A stretch of DNA of 64,000 nucleotides from Mya arenaria. Taxonomy: Eukaryota; Mollusca; Bivalvia; Myida; Myidae. Location of the stretch: the NCBI RefSeq assembly GCF_026914265.1, contig NC_069135.1:20329639-20393638 (forward strand), read 5' to 3'. Below the pieces are notes generated by a model. The model made no database searches and was not told the origin of the DNA. It saw only the letters and a list, made by a program, of their open reading frames with translations. Both the position numbers and the translations under genes were made by a program. Within the stretch, counting starts at the first letter, position 1. Every line of letters begins with the position of its first letter. Below are positions 43,088 through 54,765 of this stretch, one piece after another.

Positions 43088-44744
43088 GTACGTTGATTAA
43101 AAGTTACCAATTGTAATGTTCGACTGTAAAAGAAATTTTACTTATTTTCGCGAAATGTCAAACCATGATACCAAGCTTGAAACCAATTATAAAGACGAAT
43201 TGATTTCGGTTATTATAACTCTTATGTTTCATTGAAGTAAAGTCTGTGGTAGTTGATATTTTAAAGAATTAATTGGTTTTGCAGAGGTATAAAGCACATT
43301 TTTTTCTACAAAAAAGGGGAAAATACACTGAGCAAACAAAAACAACCTGGTGTACATATTTGGAATGTTATTGATCATTTTAAGAGTTTTCCAAAATAAA
43401 ATGAGTCTTTTAATTTACCTTATTATGTTAAGCCTCTACAGGGATGTACATATTGAAGCAAAAACTGTGATGATATGGTACAGTTAAAAAAAGTGTTGGC
43501 CAATGAAAGAAGATTTATTTAGAAATGAAACTGATACACCTTTTCATGGCTTCAATATTTTGTAAACAGGACGTTGTGCTAATAAACAAATGAGAAGTTC
43601 ATGACATAACTTTTTTACTCTTTTTTAGATGGAGAACGGTATTCCAAAGGGGTCAAAAACATCTGATTACTACAAAACCAGCAATATACCAAACAGATTT
43701 GAAAACCCTGGTAAGTATCACATAATTTATGATCATTATGATATACAGAACATTTGCTCTTAATGCTAGCTCAGTAATGATACAAGCATATGCAAGCTGC
43801 AATCAACACTGGACAAAATTATTTGTTGTGTTGATGACATCAATCGGAGATCCATTAATATAACTAAATCTATACCAGTAGATCACACTCTGGTCTGGGA
43901 CTAGGCTGTACTCTTACACTGTTATTGAATTAAGTATTCATATTCTAGTATAATGCGCAAATGGGCCAAATAAAAAATAAGGAATAATCACTGAAAACCC
44001 ATTTAACATGTCTTCTGAACCAGAAACACAGTGGCTCATGTTTAAGTAGAAAAGAGTTTGATTAAACATGTTTTCTTTTTTTCAGACTGGTTCCAGGGTT
44101 ATGGTGGTAAAACCCAGCATCCCATGTACAGAACCACTGCTGCTACTTATGGCGCCAAAACACCATCCGTTCACACCATGCCAACATCATTTCACTGCAG
44201 ATCTCAGAAATTCTCTGAGGTAATTTACTTTATTATTTGATTAATATTTTAAAATTTAATTATAACATTTAAAATGTTAATGTACTGGTATTGCCAATTT
44301 GCCATTTTAAAAGTCTCACCAGTAAAGCAATTTAGTATTCACAGTACAAATTCAGTCAACATAACATACGTTTAATTAACATGCTTTCCTTAAATAAAAT
44401 AATTTCCTAGCAAGGTTGAAATACCCTAAATACTTATTGGATGCAGCTTATTTTTGTAATGCACATGAAACAAGCATGGTAATTTCATTTCATTCCTTAA
44501 TGTTTAATGATGAAGCAAGACAGAATGTGCATCCTAATATCATGGCAGATCAGATGTCACATCACAACATGCTGATAAGTTAGCCTATAAATGCAAAAGT
44601 GTTGGATTAGTCTAAATTAATTACTGTTATAAATTATTTTCAAAGTTTACTAAGATTGTTCTATTAACATTTCAGCACTTGGGAACATGTGGCATGTACC
44701 GAAACCATTCGCTCAACACCAATTTGGATACCAGCAATGTTTAA
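43055..44744 (+). CDS. PIERCE-family ciliary microtubule inner protein
   Basis: Four exons: 43055-43087, 43629-43710, 44086-44219 and 44676-44744, giving 105 aa with phases 0, 1 and 0. The PIERCE1/PIERCE2 family (C9orf116/C15orf65) binds inside the lumen of axonemal doublet microtubules in motile cilia (family knowledge). Family landmarks appear in order: TSDYYKTSNIPNRFENPDWF, GYGGKTQHPMYRTT, YGAKTPSVHTMPTSFH, KFSEHLGTCGMYRNHSLNT. Length fits the family. I cannot separate PIERCE1 from PIERCE2, so no symbol is given. A second in-frame ATG opens exon 2. The upstream X-box-like site agrees with a ciliary gene. Confidence 0.88.
43629..43710 (+). CDS. PIERCE-like exon 2
   Basis: 82 nt, MENGIPKGSKTSDYYKTSNI then PNRFENP, ending in phase 1. 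TTTTTTAG acceptor, GTAAGT donor. TSDYY is a family signature. Confidence 0.88.
44086..44219 (+). CDS. PIERCE-like exon 3
   Basis: 134 nt. Encodes DWFQGYGGKTQHPMYRTTAA and the conserved YGAKTPSVHTMP and KFSE stretches. TTTTTTTCAG acceptor, GTAATT donor. Confidence 0.9.
44676..44744 (+). CDS. PIERCE-like exon 4
   Basis: 69 nt including TAA, encoding HLGTCGMYRNHSLNTNLDTS then NV. GMYRN..LNT is the conserved C-terminal family motif. Confidence 0.88.
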   Translation, partial: HLGTCGMYRNHSLNTNLDTSNV

Positions 44745-44890
44745 CCATGAAAACATCTAGAATGACCATCTAAAGACTGCATCTAAAACCAATAAAAATC
44801 ATGTTAAATATTTGACTGTGAAAACTTCTTGAAATACCATCGAAAGACACCATCCAAAACCAGTAAAAATTATTTTCATTGGTTTAGTCA
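44745..44890 (+). promoter_or_regulatory. PIERCE-like 3' UTR with a duplicated poly(A)-signal segment
   Basis: Two tandem, diverged copies of about 69 bp (44751-44818 and 44819-44887) follow the stop. The first has AATAAA at 44791-44796; the second has AGTAAA at 44862-44867 in the same place. These are the likely polyadenylation signals. Confidence 0.5.
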
Positions 44891-45247
44891 TATACTAATA
44901 AAATCAGTTACGAAAATTGGAATAGCAATTGATACGCAGTTTTTGATTTGTTCTCAACATAACTGCTAAAATTTACTATAATTTTGTGAAAACAGAGATT
45001 TACAAAAATAATAAATGCAGATTAGAATAATGTTTGTGCAGGACACATTTCTTTCGTCAGTTATGAATTTTATACAAAAAAACCACACACATGTATTTGC
45101 AAAGAATATGCATGAACATTATTTGTTTTTAACATAATTATAGCTTCTTTTAATCTTTTCTTTTCCTGAATTTGTGGAAATAAGTTCTATTTACACTTTA
45201 TTTAGCTAAGAATTACCTTATCTTAAATCTAGAACACTTCTATCGTC

Positions 45248-45382
45248 CTTGAGCTAGTACAGTTGTATCTGACTTGAGCTAGTACATTTGTATCTGACTT
45301 GAGCTTGTACATTTGTTTCTGACTTGATCTAGTACATTTGTTTCTGACTTGAGCTAGTACATTTGTATCTGACTTGAGCTTA
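45248..45382. repeat. 25-bp minisatellite (about 5.5 copies)
   Basis: Unit CTTGAGCTAGTACATTTGTA then TCTGA, downstream of the PIERCE-like gene. Confidence 0.9.
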
Positions 45383-45739
45383 TCAAAACTTTTCATGTGT
45401 CTTGTCTTATTTTATATTTTTCTTATCATATCACCAAAAGTATAAGTATGTATGTGGTTGTTATGTTATAATTATTTCGTTTCTGTGATAACTTGTTTAT
45501 GTGTGGTAGAGAATTTTTTGTTTTACAATAAATTTTTGAAAATTTATTTGTTTGTTCTTTACCATATTTAACATGACACCGCTTGTCATTCAATAATCGA
45601 CAAATAAAGGGATTATATATTTTCAACAAATAATAGCACTTGGTTGTGTAAACCAATGGATTACTTTGACTACCTATGACAACGAGTGACCATGTGTGGC
45701 TCCTATTCGTGTCATAAGCTCGATTATTCAAAGAATAAG

Positions 45740-47080
45740 AAGGGCTATAATTATCGTCGGCATCCGATCAAAGTTTTAGGGCAAGTTGGCAGGGCCAACG
45801 GTAGGGTGCCGCGTCAAACTCATCTATGGTATCAAATAATTTTAGTTAGGCTTGGCATATAGTGACCAAACTTGTTATATAGGTAAAGTTAATGGTTTCA
45901 CAGGATTGTGTTTGGAGTCCCTAGGGTCAAGGTCACTGTTAATAAAGATAGAAAAACGGTTGGTACTGAATAACTTAAGTTTGTGTTGACATATTGCAAC
46001 CAAACTTAGTATATAGGAAAAGTTTATGAAACTATTTCATGTGATTGCATTAAGGTCCCATAGGGTCAAGATCACTGTTACTAAAAATTGATAACTGTTT
46101 GGTTCTAAATCACTTTAGTTAGGTTTGACATATTGTGACCAAGCGTGGTGTGTAGGAAGAGTTTATGGAGGATTTTCATGGGATTGCATTTGGGGTCCTT
46201 AAGGTCAAGGTCACTGTTACTGAAAATAGAAAAACAAGCATTTTCAGTGAAAAGATATCCCCAGCCAACGATGGCTTGTTTGTGCTTGATGGCTTGTTTG
46301 TGCTTGAAGGTTAAAAAAAATCTCAGAAAGAATAAGATAAGCACATTGGTTTATCCCTTTCCGAGCCAAATTATAAAATATCGCAAACAATGATTTTTTA
46401 ATAAATCAAGGGCAATAACTCTAAGGAAAATTGACCAATCCAAAAGAAAAATAGACAGGCATCATCACAGTATGTTGGTTCTTATTAATTCCAAGTGTCA
46501 TGAAATTCTACCAGCTAGTTGCATAGAAAAGACTGCAAACATGGATCTTTTAATAAATCAAGGGCAAATAACTCATATAGAAATTACACAATCCAAAATA
46601 TAAATAAACAGGCATCATTGCAGTATGTTGGTTCATATTTATTTCAAGTTTCAAGAATTTCTACCAACTAGTTACTGAGAAATGGCTGTAAATGAGAGTT
46701 TTTCAAAAAATCAAGGGAAATAAATCCAAGTACAATTGACCAATCCAAAAAAATGAACAGGCATCATCCCAGTATAGTAATTCATATTTATTTTAAGTTT
46801 CATGAAATTCTGCCAGCTAATGACTGAGAAATGGCTGTGAATGTGCATTTTTCAAAAAATCAAGGGCAATAACTCCAAGGACAATTGACCAATCAAATTT
46901 TTTTTTGGACGGGCATCATTCCAGTATAGTGGTTCATATTTATTTTAAGTTTCATGAAATTATACCGGCTAGTTACTGAGAAAACGCAGGTGACGGACGG
47001 AAGGAAGGACGGACGGAAGGAAAGACGGACGGACAACGCCATTTCAATATCCCCCTCCCTATTTCATAGGCGGGGGATAA
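45740..47080 (+). repeat. Tandem-core element with two unit types
   Basis: 45840-46260 carries about 3.5 copies of a 125-bp unit (GGTCAAGGTCACTGTTA). 46400-46980 carries about four copies of a 155-bp unit (AATCAAGGGCAATAACTC). Then a (GGAC/GGAA)n tract (46990-47035) and an end with CCCCCTCCCTATTTCATAGG and GGGGGATAAAAAAC. Confidence 0.8.
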
Positions 47081-49160
47081 AAAACAGTTCAGACTGAATC
47101 TGACAACAAAGGCTGAAGTTCTTTTGTCAATCATTGAAAATCTGGTTTTATCGCATTGCAGCATTTCTCGTTTACTTTTTGATTTGACTTTTTTTTTATT
47201 GCTTTTGACAGGCACATATTACATTATTATTGTATTCATTTCTAAGACAGAGCAGCATATAGACAAGTGCGCTGTCCTATGACGTCTCTTGTTTTCATTG
47301 ATTTCACCAGAACTCATACTTTAGAAGATAAGTTTATTGGCAAATCGGCATATTGCCTTTGGTCATTAACATTGCTAAGATATACATATGATGGTCAAGG
47401 TATCAATATCATTAATGGACACAGCATACAGCTAGTATAATATAGTTAATATTCTTACAATTTCAATTTTTTAGAAACAAAGCTGTTTAAGAATCAGCTT
47501 AAGGATTAACTTTTCCTAACATGATTTTAAACCCTTCTGCTAAATATTTTGCTATTCTATTGAGCATAATAACATTTCAACTTGATATAACCAATGAGAA
47601 CTTACATAGGTTAGGCTAAGTTGACCTTGATCTTTATTTTTGCTGCATGTTATTGTATATTGGGCAACATAGTCAAAAGTGATGTTCAGATTCACTTACA
47701 ATTTGATTACCGTATTATATCATGTATAGGACGCGAGCATAGATAGGACGCAGGCAAAAAAAATGTCGAGAAAATGGGTAAAACCCCTTAATATATAAGA
47801 TAGGACGCAGCGGAAAAATGTCAAAATCGGAGCCGAAAAATTGAGGTTGGTAAAGTATTTATAACATATATTGAAGTAAAAAAACAAACAAAAATTGTAT
47901 ATAAGGCATATTTCGATAAGTGTCTTGTGTATTTCGATAATTATCGTCGTATTTCGGTAATTAAGCGTACACAACAATGATATATGTCTTGACATTTTGA
48001 GAACATTCACGCATAATATAAGACTTGTACAAATGCTGTAATAGACTTGTTCTGACTGACAGTCAATCGTTGCAACCGTTGCATCTCCCGACATGACTTC
48101 TGAATGACAGTACATAGTTAACATGACTGTACAGAATACCTACTGTTAGTGCCTAATTATCTGTAGTAAAATATTGTTCGTGCTTCTTTATGAAGCCATC
48201 AGACTGAATCATTTTTAGTCTGGTTAAACCATCTGTTGTAAGGAAATATTTTGAACAAATGCCTAAGAATGAGAAATATTCTGATGAATGTAAATAATTT
48301 GAGATTTGTTGAACAATTGACAAGAGTGGATCATACTTCAACTGATAATGGTTAATACCAGTAAGCCTATTTTTGTTTTTGTGATAATACAAGTAAATAT
48401 GTGGGGTGATCTGGAAGTTTGTAGACTGTTCGTAACTATATATGTTCTTATTTATAGTCTCATCATATGAAACCTCAAATAAACTTGGATAAGCATTTTT
48501 TTATAAGCATGCAGTTGAAATACAAATGCATTTTATATTATTATCATATGCTGAATAATCAGTGTCCATAGCAATGCGCATGGGCATACCATACCTGGAG
48601 CATGTAAATTACTAGTATGCATTTTTCAGCATTTATTAAATTCGTCACCATCACATTTGAATGCATTTTCTTTTCCATATCACTCCGTGAAATCATCTAC
48701 TGTCCAGCTTCATTTCTGAAATGTTGACGTTTGTTGGTGTCATAAATGTTATATTCAGTCTTTAGTCATGTATGAAATTAAGCAAAATCTCTCAATTGAC
48801 CCTATCTTCACTTTTTATGACAATGTGATTTATAATTTATGTTGTCTATGAATTTTGTAAACGTTTAATGCTGAATAAATGTTATGTGATATTACAAATC
48901 TTCTTCACTAAACATCTATTCAAGTAGAAAATAATTATTACAATAAAAACAAAACAGACTGCAAGTTATCATTTTTTTAATCTTTTAGTCACAAAACACA
49001 ATTATTCAGTGTAAGATATAATACAGAATGTATATTTTTACAAGTTATCAATATATAGTTTTTTCCATCATATATTATATAACACATATTATATAATACA
49101 ATCGTGTCATATACATCTGTTAACACAAATTAACTAGCACTGGATAACTTTTAATTGAAT
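47081..49160. other. Intergenic DNA, little recognised
   Basis: 47715-47830 repeats TAGGACGC three times within a block that looks like part of a dispersed element. Otherwise AT-rich; no gene seen. Confidence 0.4.
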
Positions 49161-49164
49161 GATG

Positions 49165-49480
49165 TAAGTGAATGGGCTTTATCATGTTTATCCCTTCCAA
49201 CCAAGTTTGAGGTCCCTAGGCCCAAGCATTCTTCAATTATTGATTGATAATTGATTTTCAGCGCAAGGTCACCAACACCTTTACCTTTGACTGACTGACC
49301 CTAAAAATCAATAGAGTTCATCTACCAGTCTTGATCAGCTAGCCTACCAAGTTTGAGGTCCTTGGGCATAAGTGTTCACAAGTAAGTGATCTGAACCTGT
49401 GGGGATGAGCAAATGGACAGACGGAGGGATGAACAGACAGCCCAATTACTATATGCCACCCTTCATACAAGTGGTTTAAT
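49165..49480 (+). repeat. Tandem-core element fragment
   Basis: Two diverged units with ACCAAGTTTGAGGTCC, then GACAGACGGAGGGATGAACA and ACTATATGCCACCCTTCATA. Related to 62990-63450. Confidence 0.6.
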
Positions 49481-51688
49481 ATTTCATCTGTAGTAAAGCC
49501 ACTCATGAAGTATATCTTTTTGTGCTCACTCAGTCAAATATAATGCCATCTTACTCTGTATCCTATATATTTTTTTCGGATTTAAATAATGTACAAAAAA
49601 CAACAAAGTAAATAGTTCATATTAAAAAGTAAAATGTATAAAAACAGTAGCAGTCATCTTAATAAAATAACTAAACTTCTTAGCAAGCTAAAGCCTATAA
49701 TCCAACATATTCAAAACAGACTTTAACATTGAGTTCATAGATTAAACTTCATTTTAGTTAGAAGTAATTCTTACTTTTCGAAAAAAAAATTGCTAAGGAT
49801 CGCTAGAGTTAACCACTCACATTATCTTCAATTTGGCGTTTGAAAAAAGACGGATGTTTTCTTCTGATTAAAGAATAGTCTCTCAATAGGCACAGTCATT
49901 AAAAGACAAATACTACGAAGGCAATATATGAAAGGTGAAATAATAATGACAGGGATTTCCCTGATGCAAAAAAACCTGAGACCTGACACTGACAATTTTC
50001 ATTATGTGTTTACTATTATATTGAGCTATATACTAAGCAGTCCCCCATCTGGAATACCCTAGGGTAAGCTGGATTATGTTTTCTTGATTAAATTTGTCTT
50101 AAGCAAATACTACAACTAATATCCCAGAAACTAAATTTTTAATATACAAGTGTTTGTACTCATTTCCCGGACCTTTGGAGATAAATGAATAAAATTTGAC
50201 TAGTGTGACATAGAAAATCAATGCAAATAAAAAAAAATCAAATACAAAGCCATATCTATATTACAAGCAGAAAAAATTATTAAAAATAAAGAAGACATTC
50301 ATAACATATCATGATATGAATGTGCAAAGCGTGTAACGAAAAAAACTAATTATTAAAAATAAAATAAAAAACAACAACACGAGTTAAGTATCTATCTTGT
50401 CTTCCTGTTCCTGATCGAAAAATCAGACCGGAGGGCACGCTCCTAAGCCAGTTACGAGGCTCGCAGAGTTACTGGCCAGGCAGTGTGGAATAGGGTCGAA
50501 TTTTTCAATCCGCACTTGCAAAACATAATTGATATTTTTTCTTCCATACCTAAAATTATCGATTTGTGTATAAATTTACACCGGAAAAACATTTTTGTAC
50601 ATTTCACCCAAAAGCGTGTTCAATGTTGTTTACTTATGCTCCTGAAGCGTAGTAAATTTAGATCGCTTTTTGAACAGGGGTATATCTAAGAAATTATGAA
50701 AGCCAGAGTTGTGGTCCTTGCTATAAATGTGTATTATCTCTGGCAACATGTTTATTAATTTTCACTTCCCATATCTTCCATAACAGCCAAGGTCAATAAG
50801 TTTAATACATATTTTGGGCGTAGTCCCTTATCAGTTTATAACAAAACAAAGATTTAAAATGACTTATTATTTCCCTAGGAAGGATTATGAAGAAATTGGT
50901 TAAGTATGTGCAGGTTAATGTTTATTAAAACACATCAACATTTTACAGACAAGCTACAAACACATATTCATAAAATAAGGGTGCTTATTTTTGTTAGTTT
51001 TTTTGCAGCCTGTAGCCAGGCAAGCCTAACAGTCAGTTTCTGTATACATGGGTACCTGTCAGTAAATAAAATAAATATTAATAGCTTGTACATTTGTATA
51101 ATTACATAAAATACCTTCATATATATGAAAAGTTGTTTTAACATTCGAAAACAAACTAAACTAATTATATACTAGTATTTTCAACATCACATTTATATAT
51201 GACTTCTACGCTACAATAAATAACATAATGAAATATAATTACAATGAGTTATCATAATATTTTAGTGTAAATATCATACAGACAACTTCCATATACAAAA
51301 TAGCAACTTAAGACAAGAAAAAATATTCTTTTAGAAAATTCATGCTAAAAATTAAACTAGTTTTTCTCACTTTCCAACCATACACAATAATGATTTAAGC
51401 TATTTAAAATTTCTAAGGGTCCAAAATAAGGGGGCTTGTTAGGTTCATGGCAGTCATGTGCAGCTTTAAGATGAAGCGCGCATCATATTTCTATCATTAC
51501 AAGGAAGTGTGTACAAAGCTATGGATGAGACAGGTGAATTAATGTAGAGATTTTCCGTACGGCCAAAAAATGATGTGATTTTGGTAACGTTGTCTTAAAA
51601 GCAGGCTAGGTTGAAAAGGGGGAGACCTTTTACTTTAGAAAATTATTATATAGTGTTTATTTTATATTTTGTGTTGGTCCATGTAATT
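49481..51688. other. Intergenic DNA, nothing recognised
   Basis: AT-rich. The 68-codon frame at 50483-50689 has no family features I can name. Confidence 0.4.
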
Positions 51689-51961
51689 TTGATGGCTGCA
51701 CTCTCAAAGATTGACAGTTTTGACTTTTTTTATTTTTTGTTTTGTTATGTGCCATATTTTGTGCAAATGTCTGCCAGGAGAACACTGAGAGATACAAAAG
51801 ATCAGGTGCAGTTTGTCATATTTCTGTTCCAAAAATTATTTTTTATGGCTAAAATGCTTTAGGAAAAATGAACTTTTCAACATAACTCTATCTCTCAGCT
51901 GATTCTGAGATGAAATATCAAAACAGATGTCAAAACTGTCAATCTGTGAGGGTGCAGCTTT
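51689..51961. mobile_element. MITE with GCTGCACTCTC inverted ends
   Basis: The left end GCTGCACTCTCAAAGATTGA then CAGTTTTGAC is mirrored by the right end TGTCAAAACTGTCAATCTGT then GAGGGTGCAGCTTTAA. About 30-bp inverted repeats, 270 bp in total, no coding capacity. Confidence 0.8.
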
Positions 51962-53640
51962 AAATATGGGGTTAGTCAGATAACTGGAATCACAACATTT
52001 ATTCTATTATGCCCAAGGTAAAACCTCTATCTTATAACATAGTGTTTTCTCTACTTATCCAACTGTTCAAACTTGCCCTACCGTTGCTTAAGCTACACAA
52101 CTGATCGCTATGCGATGGTATGTTAGCAGAAACCAGCACCTAGGTCTAACGATCTATTTTGATTAAGGGCATTGCGTAGGTAAGGAGGGCTGTCCCATAA
52201 TGCTTTGTGGTACTCTCAGTTATAATGCTGTGCATACAAAACACACCCTAGAATAAACTAAACAATGACGAGAGAAAATAACATCAAACACCATTATACA
52301 TGTATACAATGTACATGAAACATAGGAATGATATAAACAAGTTAACGTTTCTTAACATACAGACTTCACTGATCTCCTTGCATTATATACAAAATTCAAT
52401 CGATTTTTTTTATCAATATGCCAAACAGTTTATGCTTCAGGTCATTGGTTTCAGAAATCTGTATTTCACAAGCCATTGCCAACAACTTAATTTTTTTAGC
52501 ACCAAAACGGTTTAAAAGTGATAGCTATCAACATGTCTGCAAATCAAACCGTTGCTTCATGTCAATGGTCAACATTGTTAATCACCATGTCCCTCAAGTC
52601 TTGATTATTCCGTATATACAACACTATCCTTATTTTAATTGTGAAAATAAATTCAAGAAAACATATCACAAGAATCCTGAAAAAAAATCCACAGTAGTTC
52701 GTGCTTAAGAATTGTATGTGTCCAAACCACTCATTTCAGCACAGTTTTGTAGATCATTGGCAGTATTAAAGTTGCAGCTTAACACTTGTCATTTTCACAA
52801 CACATCTTACATCATAATCATGGTTCTGTATCATGTTTACTGAAGCAATCAAGCTCAATCAAAACATTGAGTCATGATTGACAATATCCTACAAAATAAA
52901 ACGCGAATTATTTAATTCTTTGAAATTACCCTGTATAATCCTGTATTCACATATATTTTTTACTTAATGCATCCCGTTCTAATGAGTTCTGCATAACATT
53001 CCCTTAAAATATTAAATCACAGAGTTTTAATACTACAACGAAATATGTTTCTAGTCTTCTTTTGAAGTTTTTGACACATTGCTGTAGTCTGCACGTTCAC
53101 ACACATTCATCGGAGCCACATTGCACTTTTTACTTATATTTTCCTTGAGCAAAAACATGTTCTCTGCGTTAACAATTCGAAAACCAGCATGGCAATGTCT
53201 TTTCAAGTCTTTGTTTGAAGTTTTTGACAAATTGCAGTACTTTTCAAATTGAACACAAATCCATACATGTTATTGCTATTGTCACTCACTTACAACCACA
53301 ATAAAGAGCTTCAACTCGGCAATCTCAAATCCAGCATAATTCCCCCATGAAAACATTTTCTCCATTGCTAGGTAGGTTGTCATGCTAGTAACACAGGTCT
53401 TCTTGTTTCCAATCATCACCTTGAAGTTTGACAAATGAAATCTCTGCGGCCATTGTTTTCACTGTTCAATGCTATTTCTCAATGTACTTTTGCATGTGAT
53501 ACTGTCGTTTATATATGTGACACACATTCGCATTCAGTTTGCTTCTGTTCTATTTTGCTCTAGCGTAATAGCAACTAGATCTCCTTTGCTTCAAGAGTAA
53601 TATTCTCTGCCTTCCAAGCAAGTACTCCTAATACATTGCC
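51962..53640. other. Distal 3' side of the TBK1-like gene, nothing recognised
   Basis: Could hold part of a long 3' UTR. Two diverged copies of a 170-bp block starting TTTGAAGTTTTTGACA occur near 53060 and 53210. Confidence 0.4.
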
Positions 53641-54120
53641 TGCAATGTATTCTTAAGCACCCATGTATCAAACTGAGCGCCCAAGTATCAAACTAAGTGC
53701 CCATGTATCAAACTAAGCGCCCATGTATCAACCTGAGCGCCCAAGTATCAAACTAAGCACCCATGTATCAACCTGAGCGCCCATGTATCAAACTAAGCGC
53801 CCATGTATCAACCTGAGTGCCCATGTATCAAACTAAGCGCCCATGTATCAACCTGAGCGCCCAAGTATCAAACTAAGTGCCTATGTATCAAACTGAGCGT
53901 CCAAGTATCAAACTAAGAGCCCATGTATCAAACTGAACGTCCAAGTATCAAACTAAGAGCCCATGTATTAACCTGAGCGCCCAAGTATCAAACTAAGCGG
54001 CCATGTATCAAACTGAATGCCTTTATATCAAACTGAACGCCATTTTATCAAACTGAACCCCTTTATATCAAACTGAACGCCATTGTTTCAAACTGAACAG
54101 CCTTGTATCAAACTGAACTT
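53640..54120. repeat. 20-bp minisatellite (about 23 copies)
   Basis: Unit GCGCCCATGTATCAAACTAA with CTGAG/CTAAG and CATG/CAAG variants, more diverged past 54000. It lies in the 3' flank of the TBK1-like gene. Single related pieces (CCTTGTATC.AACTG) occur inside the larger repeats at 54255-54700. Confidence 0.92.
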
Positions 54121-54254
54121 GCATGTTTATTCAATATGTAGGTGTATGAAGTTTATCAACAATAATTGATAGACACGTTTCACCAATGACCACATAAAGG
54201 ATTCATTTTGTCATATTACCCCGAAACCATATTTGTGAAAGATTTTCAACATGT

Positions 54255-54700
54255 ACCAATCTAATTGATGATTATTCCTAGAACAGTTTCACTGAATGAA
54301 TGGTCAGTTATCATTTCCCAGTACCATATTCCAATGAGTCCTTGCATCATACTGAGCTTCCTGTTTTCTTCTATATATGTGTTGTAAATTGATTGTTGTA
54401 TATGTATCTATAGAGTAAATCATTGATGATTTCTAGAACGGCCTTATTGATGAACTAATCAAGTAAACAATTCTGTCATTGCCCAGTGCGGTGTTCCAAA
54501 GAGTCCTTGTATCATAATGAACTTCCAGTATTCTTCTGTGTGTGTTGTAAATTGATTGTTACACATGTATCTATTGAGTAAATCATTGATTTTTTTCTAA
54601 AACGTGTTCACTGATGAACTAATATAGAAATCAATTCCAAAGAGCCCTTGTATCGAACTGGACCTTTACGTAATTCTGTTCATGATGTTATTTAATGATT
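54255..54700 (-). pseudogene. Decayed tandem copies of the TBK1-like last exon
   Basis: Three diverged units of roughly 110-165 bp follow the stop codon in transcription order. They share a block matching the coding exon (for example GAACTAATCAAGTAAACAAT against GACTCATCAAGGAATCAC) and the spacer AAATTGATTGTT..ATGTATCTAT. None keeps an open frame. They are probably part of the 3' UTR. Confidence 0.5.
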
Positions 54701-54704
54701 GTTC

Positions 54705-54765
54705 TCAAAATGGCTTCACAGATTGACTCATCAAGGAATCACTTTGTCCGAGCTTTTCAAATTGT
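54705..54765 (-). CDS. TBK1: TBK1-like last coding exon
   Basis: 61 nt, QFEKLGQSDSLMSQSVKPF then TGA. Matches the position and character of the TBK1 C-terminus. CTATTTTCAG acceptor. Decayed copies of this segment lie downstream. Confidence 0.8.
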
